The translations under genes and the position numbers were made by a program. Positions 60,491 through 64,000 of a stretch of DNA of 64,000 bases are shown one piece after another (position 1 is the stretch's first letter; each line of letters starts with the position of its first letter). Below the pieces are notes generated by a model. The model was not told the DNA's origin and made no database searches. It was given only the letters and a program-made list of their open reading frames with translations. The stretch comes from Mesorhizobium loti (GTDB lineage: Bacteria; Pseudomonadota; Alphaproteobacteria; Rhizobiales; Rhizobiaceae): positions 1-64,000 of the forward strand of contig NZ_PJRO01000022.1 in the NCBI RefSeq assembly GCF_002858745.1, written 5' to 3'.

Positions 60491-61138
60491 TCACTCACCC
60501 ATGGCCCGCAGGGCGTCCCGTTTCAGCACCTCGACGCGACGAAGGCTCTCGAGACGGATGACACCCTTTTCCCTCAGCCGGCTGAAGACGCGCGACACGG
60601 TCTCGATGGTGAGGCCGAGATAGTCTCCAATGTCGATGCGAGACATCGGCAAATCTATGTGGCGCAGGTCTCCCTGGCGTTCGGCCATGTCGAGCAGGAA
60701 AGCGGCGACGCGTTCAATCGCATTTTGGCGACCGAGCACGAGCAGATGTTCCTGTGCGCTGGTCAGTCCCTTGAGCGCCAGCGGCAGAAGCTGATGCGAC
60801 AAATCCGTGCCCGAGCCAATGCGGAAAACGCGCAGTCCGCTCGCATTGACCGCTTCGGCGAAGAAATGGTGCATGGTGTCGCCTTCAAAGCCGAAGGTTT
60901 CGCCTGCAAAATGAAAGGCACTGATCTGCCTGCGCCCATCGGCAAGGAGCCGGTACACGCGAACCGCGCCGAACTCGACTTGATAGATGGCTCTGGTCTT
61001 TTCGCCCTGGGCATAGATTTCCGAACCGGCCGAAAAGAAGCTCACCGGTTGAGCTACCGGTCCATCGAGGAACGCCAATGGCGTTTGCCGGGGAAGAAGA
61101 GGCGGCAGTTCAATCTTGAGGGAAGCTTTTGCATACAT
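60491..61138 (-). CDS. fixK: FixK-type Crp/Fnr transcriptional regulator
   Basis: The 215-residue protein has a cyclic-nucleotide-binding-like N-terminal domain (VSFFSAGSEIYAQGEKTRAIYQV) and a Crp-type helix-turn-helix (MSRIDIGDYLGLTIETVSRVFSRLREKGVI). The recognition helix has E-T-V-S-R, the residues that read TTGA half-sites in FNR and FixK. The protein has no cysteine at all, so it cannot hold an Fe-S cluster and would depend on FixLJ or another signal for control. Many TTGA-N6-TCAA boxes nearby are its likely targets. The symbol is by family; FnrN, NnrR and DNR are excluded less by sequence than by context. Confidence 0.82.
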   Translation of the reverse strand: MYAKASLKIELPPLLPRQTPLAFLDGPVAQPVSFFSAGSEIYAQGEKTRAIYQVEFGAVRVYRLLADGRRQISAFHFAGETFGFEGDTMHHFFAEAVNASGLRVFRIGSGTDLSHQLLPLALKGLTSAQEHLLVLGRQNAIERVAAFLLDMAERQGDLRHIDLPMSRIDIGDYLGLTIETVSRVFSRLREKGVIRLESLRRVEVLKRDALRAMGE

Positions 61139-61273
61139 GGCTGTGGTCCCGGTGAACTTTGTGACAACAGCAATTGCGCAAATCTCGACCCATCGAAATT
61201 CGTTACTATCCGTAAGGGAAACTACCTAGCGCGTCAGAAGCCTGTTCAGCTGTTCTCGTGCTGGCAGCGTTGC

Positions 61274-61287
61274 TTGATAACGATCAA
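61274..61287. promoter_or_regulatory. FixK/FNR-type box between fixK and the small membrane gene
   Basis: TTGATAACGATCAA is an exact TTGA-N6-TCAA palindrome. It is 54 bases ahead of the ATG at 61342 and 135 from the fixK start, so it may serve the adh operon and autoregulation. Confidence 0.76.
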
Positions 61288-61341
61288 GGCGCGTAGGGCT
61301 TGGCGCTGCGATGCTGGGGCAGGATAAAAAGGAGCCTGATC

Positions 61342-61512
61342 ATGTCAGCCGGTATCATCGTCATCTATGCTGCACTGCTGGGGCTTGCCTATCTGGCCGG
61401 TGCAGGGCTCTACTTCGGAATGATCGGCACGGACGAACGCGACCGCCCGGCAAATTTTCGTTTCGAGCGCGACCTGCTGCTTCAACAGGCAAGAACGCGG
61501 CGCCGGCGATAA
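61342..61512 (+). CDS. Small single-span membrane protein
   Basis: The 56-residue product has one membrane helix (IIVIYAALLGLAYLAGAGLYFGMI) followed by a charged, cytoplasmic-looking tail rich in Arg. AAAAGGAG is placed well before the ATG. No family was recognised. It lies between a FixK-type box and the alcohol dehydrogenase gene. Confidence 0.7.
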   Translation: MSAGIIVIYAALLGLAYLAGAGLYFGMIGTDERDRPANFRFERDLLLQQARTRRRR

Positions 61513-61587
61513 TCAAGCCCGCCATGGACTTCGGGTTTGTCCAGTGACCGACACATTGGTTGGCTTTGCCAGGACGCGGACAATGTG

Positions 61588-62571
61588 ATGAAGGCGATGG
61601 TGCTGCAGAAGCCGCGTACACCGCTGGTTCTCGTCAATCGCCCTGATCCGGTTCCGGGGCCCGGCGAGATCAGGGTGAAGGTTGAAGCATGCGCTGTCTG
61701 CCGAACCGATCTGCACGTGGTGGATGGCGATTTGCCTGATCCGAAGGTGCCACTCGTGCCCGGTCATGAAATCGTTGGTATCGTCGATCTGGTGGGCGAA
61801 GGCGTGTCATCGAACCGGCTTGGCCGGCGGGTGGGCGTTCCCTGGCTCGGGCGCACATGCGGGCACTGCGCCTATTGTGCTGCGCGGGCGGAAAATCTCT
61901 GCGACCAACCGCTGTTCACCGGCTACACGCGCGATGGCGGTTTTGCCAGTCACGTCATAGCCGACGCAGCCTTCGCATTCGATCTGGATGCTGCAGCAGA
62001 TCCTGTCGCTCTGGCACCGTTGCTTTGTGCCGGCCTGATCGGTTGGCGCTGCCTGAAGAAGGCAGGCGAGGGGCAACGCCTGGGACTCTACGGCTTTGGG
62101 GCGGCTGCACACATCGTCACGCAGGTGGCGCTTTGGCAGCGGCGCAGGATTTTCGCCTTTACGCGCGCGGGCGACCGCCAGGCGCAAGAATTTGCGCGCT
62201 CACTAAGCGCGGAGTGGGCAGGCGCATCCGACGAATTGCCACCCGTCGAGCTCGATGCCGCGATCATCTTCGCCCCAGTTGGCGAATTGGTACCTGCGGC
62301 GTTGCGGGCAGTGCGCAAAGGCGGGCGCGTGGTTTGCGGGGGCATTCATATGAGCGATATCCCGTCGATGCCGTACGAGCTGCTTTGGCAAGAAAGAGAG
62401 GTGCTTTCGGTGGCGAACCTGACGCGTAGCGATGCACGGGAGTTTTTCCCAATTGCGCAACAGGCGGGGGTCAGCACCTACACCACGACGTATCGACTTG
62501 AAGACGCGAACCAGGCGCTCGATGATCTGCGCATGGGCCGGCTTAGTGGGGCTGCGGTGCTGCAGCCCTAA
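61588..62571 (+). CDS. Zinc-dependent alcohol dehydrogenase (AdhA-like)
   Basis: The 327-residue enzyme has the GroES-like domain with catalytic zinc ligands (Cys in ACAVCRTDLH and the His-Glu pair in PGHEIVG), the structural-zinc loop CGHCAYCAARAENLC, and a Rossmann domain with GLYGFGAAAHI. It reduces aldehydes or oxidises alcohols with NAD(P). Under a FixK-type promoter it may re-oxidise NADH at low oxygen. The ATG at 61588 is the usual family start (MKAMVLQKP). Confidence 0.9.
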   Translation: MKAMVLQKPRTPLVLVNRPDPVPGPGEIRVKVEACAVCRTDLHVVDGDLPDPKVPLVPGHEIVGIVDLVGEGVSSNRLGRRVGVPWLGRTCGHCAYCAARAENLCDQPLFTGYTRDGGFASHVIADAAFAFDLDAAADPVALAPLLCAGLIGWRCLKKAGEGQRLGLYGFGAAAHIVTQVALWQRRRIFAFTRAGDRQAQEFARSLSAEWAGASDELPPVELDAAIIFAPVGELVPAALRAVRKGGRVVCGGIHMSDIPSMPYELLWQEREVLSVANLTRSDAREFFPIAQQAGVSTYTTTYRLEDANQALDDLRMGRLSGAAVLQP

Positions 62572-62598
62572 TCCGATGACAGTTTGTGTGCCTTGTTT

Positions 62599-64000
62599 TC
62601 AGGAACGCTCTGAACGCTCACCACCAAGAGCGCGGAGGGCATTGAGGATCACAGCGACATCGATGCCCTCCTGGAGCAATGCCCCGGCAACCGGCGTGAT
62701 CATGCCCAAGGCAGCCATGATCATCGCCACGGCCGAGAGGGCCAGTCCAACCGTGATGCTCTGCAGCGCGATCGCGCGCGTACGCTTGGCGATCAGCAAG
62801 GCATCTGCAACCGGCAGCAGCCTGTCGGTGAGAATCACGACATCGGCGGCCTCGGATGAGATGGTTCCACCGCGAGCCGCCAAGGCGATACCGACATCGG
62901 CGGCGGCGAGGGCAGGAGCGTCGTTGATCCCGTCGCCGACCATCATTGTCGGCGCGAGACGCTTTTCGGTTTCGACGGTACTGACTTTGTCTGCGGGTGT
63001 GGCCTTGGAGATCGTGGCATCGAGGCCGAGCGAAGCCGCAACGTTGTTGGCCGCCGTGTCATCGTCGCCAGTAAGCAGGATAATCCTGTTCATACCCTGG
63101 CCTCGCAAGGCGCCTAGCGTGTCACGGACATCTGGACGGAGTGTGTCTGCGAAAGTGAATATCCCGGCAAGCTCGCCATCCAGTGTCAGGAAGACCCTGA
63201 GCACCGCAGCGTTTCGATGTCGCTGTTCGCCGTTCTTGGCCCAATGCGGCAGTGGTTCGTCAGCGAGGACAAGCGACCGTGAGCCCGCCGCCACGGCTAT
63301 GCCATCGACCTGTCCCACAAGGCCTTCCCCGCGGTGTTCGCGAACCTGGTGCGGTTGGCAAAGCTCAAGATCCTTTTGGCGCGCGAGACGGATGATGGAA
63401 TTTGCAAGGACATGGTGCGACGCCTGCTCCAGCGAAGCCAGCAGCCGCAGTAGTTCGTCAGCGCGCTGATGAGGGGCAAGGTCGATCTCGATGAGTTCTG
63501 CGCCGCCAATCGTCAACGTGCCGGTCTTGTCGAAGATGGCGGTCCTTATTCTGGCAAGCGCCTCCAGAGCGGTGCTGCCCTTCATCAAAATACCAGCACG
63601 TGCGGCACGGGACACGCCGCCGATAAATGCAACCGGGGCTGCGAGGATCAGCGGGCAGGGCGTTGCCACCACCAGGACCGCCAGGGCCCGGATCGGATCA
63701 TTGGAAAGGTACCAGGCAACCGCGGCAACCAGCAAGGTGAGTGGAAGCAGCAACAGGGCGAGACGGTCCGCGATGCGGATGAAGGGCGCCTTGGCGGTTT
63801 GCGCAGCCGCGACCATACGCATGATCGCAGCATAAGTGCTTTCCTCGGCCGTCGTCGAGGCGCGCATAGAAAAGGTCTCTCCGGCGTTAACGGTACCGCT
63901 GCGCAGAGAATCCGTGGCCGCGCGTCGTACCGGAAGCGGCTCTCCCGTGACGGCGGATTCGTCAAGCAAGGCTGATACGTCGATCAGTGTTCCGTCGACG
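62599..64000 (-). CDS. P1B-type heavy-metal ATPase with TPC motif, 5' end beyond the window
   Basis: The visible 466 residues run from the actuator domain (LLDESAVTGEPLPV) through the metal-site helix AVLVVATPCPLILAAP, phosphorylation site AIFDKTGTLT, GDDDTAANNVA and the hinge GDGINDAPALAAADVG to the end. The TPC triad in place of CPC or SPC, together with QEGID in a late helix, points to the P1B-5 group, whose rhizobial member Nia carries Ni/Fe; the hemerythrin domain of Nia is absent here. It converges with the adh gene, 27 bases apart. The metal is an inference. Confidence 0.85.
   Translation of the reverse strand, partial: VDGTLIDVSALLDESAVTGEPLPVRRAATDSLRSGTVNAGETFSMRASTTAEESTYAAIMRMVAAAQTAKAPFIRIADRLALLLLPLTLLVAAVAWYLSNDPIRALAVLVVATPCPLILAAPVAFIGGVSRAARAGILMKGSTALEALARIRTAIFDKTGTLTIGGAELIEIDLAPHQRADELLRLLASLEQASHHVLANSIIRLARQKDLELCQPHQVREHRGEGLVGQVDGIAVAAGSRSLVLADEPLPHWAKNGEQRHRNAAVLRVFLTLDGELAGIFTFADTLRPDVRDTLGALRGQGMNRIILLTGDDDTAANNVAASLGLDATISKATPADKVSTVETEKRLAPTMMVGDGINDAPALAAADVGIALAARGGTISSEAADVVILTDRLLPVADALLIAKRTRAIALQSITVGLALSAVAMIMAALGMITPVAGALLQEGIDVAVILNALRALGGERSERS

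Noticed and set aside
1..64000. CRISPR array or classical defence island
   Set aside because: No regularly spaced short repeats and no Cas, restriction or toxin-antitoxin genes are recognisable.

Overview
The window looks like chromosome of an alphaproteobacterium of the order Hyphomicrobiales, most probably Mesorhizobium or a close relative. The evidence is the high GC content, the many LysR regulators and ABC importers, a small DUF6074-type gene, a rhizobial intergenic palindrome (12730-12828), and an oxygen-control set of FixL/FixJ/FixK type. This assignment is inference from gene content; no rRNA or tRNA gene was seen.

Layout. (1) 0-4 kb: the lower part of lysine/pipecolate catabolism on the minus strand: an HglS-type 2-oxoadipate dioxygenase/decarboxylase, a D-2-hydroxyglutarate dehydrogenase and the start of an aminoadipate-semialdehyde dehydrogenase, with a divergent LysR gene. 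(2) 4-14 kb: an Opp/Dpp-type peptide importer (SBP, two permeases, two ATPases) with a secreted papain-fold peptidase, a YtcJ-type amidohydrolase and a divergent LysR. (3) 14.7-23.6 kb: an XRE-cupin regulator divergent from a catabolic gene set (PuuE-like deacetylase, M20 amidohydrolase, a signal-less DctP-like protein, an unusual ureohydrolase homologue, a second deacetylase-like protein) and a polar amino-acid ABC importer. (4) 23.6-27.5 kb: small genes, a cold-shock gene and a tyrosine integrase. (5) 27.6-41.4 kb: a 12.6-kb accessory segment between two apparently identical 633-bp direct repeats, each carrying a whole potassium-channel gene. It holds a ClbS/DfsB-like gene, two paralogous GNAT-like/C39-like peptidase genes, an orphan PotD-like protein, a LysR regulator and a complete Opp importer translationally coupled to an AstE/AspA-type deacylase. 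(6) 41.4-64 kb: a low-oxygen/energy-stress region with acetate kinase, phosphoketolase, two universal stress proteins, BON, flavin-binding, MgtC-like, MgtA-like, alcohol dehydrogenase and TPC-type P1B ATPase genes, a FixL-like kinase with haem-pocket residues, FixJ, and a FixK-type Crp/Fnr regulator.

How they work together. In region 6 eight exact TTGA-N6-TCAA palindromes (plus one near match) lie in front of genes or gene sets, and the local Crp/Fnr protein has the E-x-x-S-R recognition residues that read TTGA. The region therefore reads as a self-contained FixLJ-FixK regulon for phosphoketolase/acetate ATP generation and stress survival at low oxygen. Region 5 reads as an import-and-cleave module for a peptide or acylated amino-acid compound; the substrate is not known. 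Its position between perfect long repeats suggests recent gain or duplication and possible loss by recombination.
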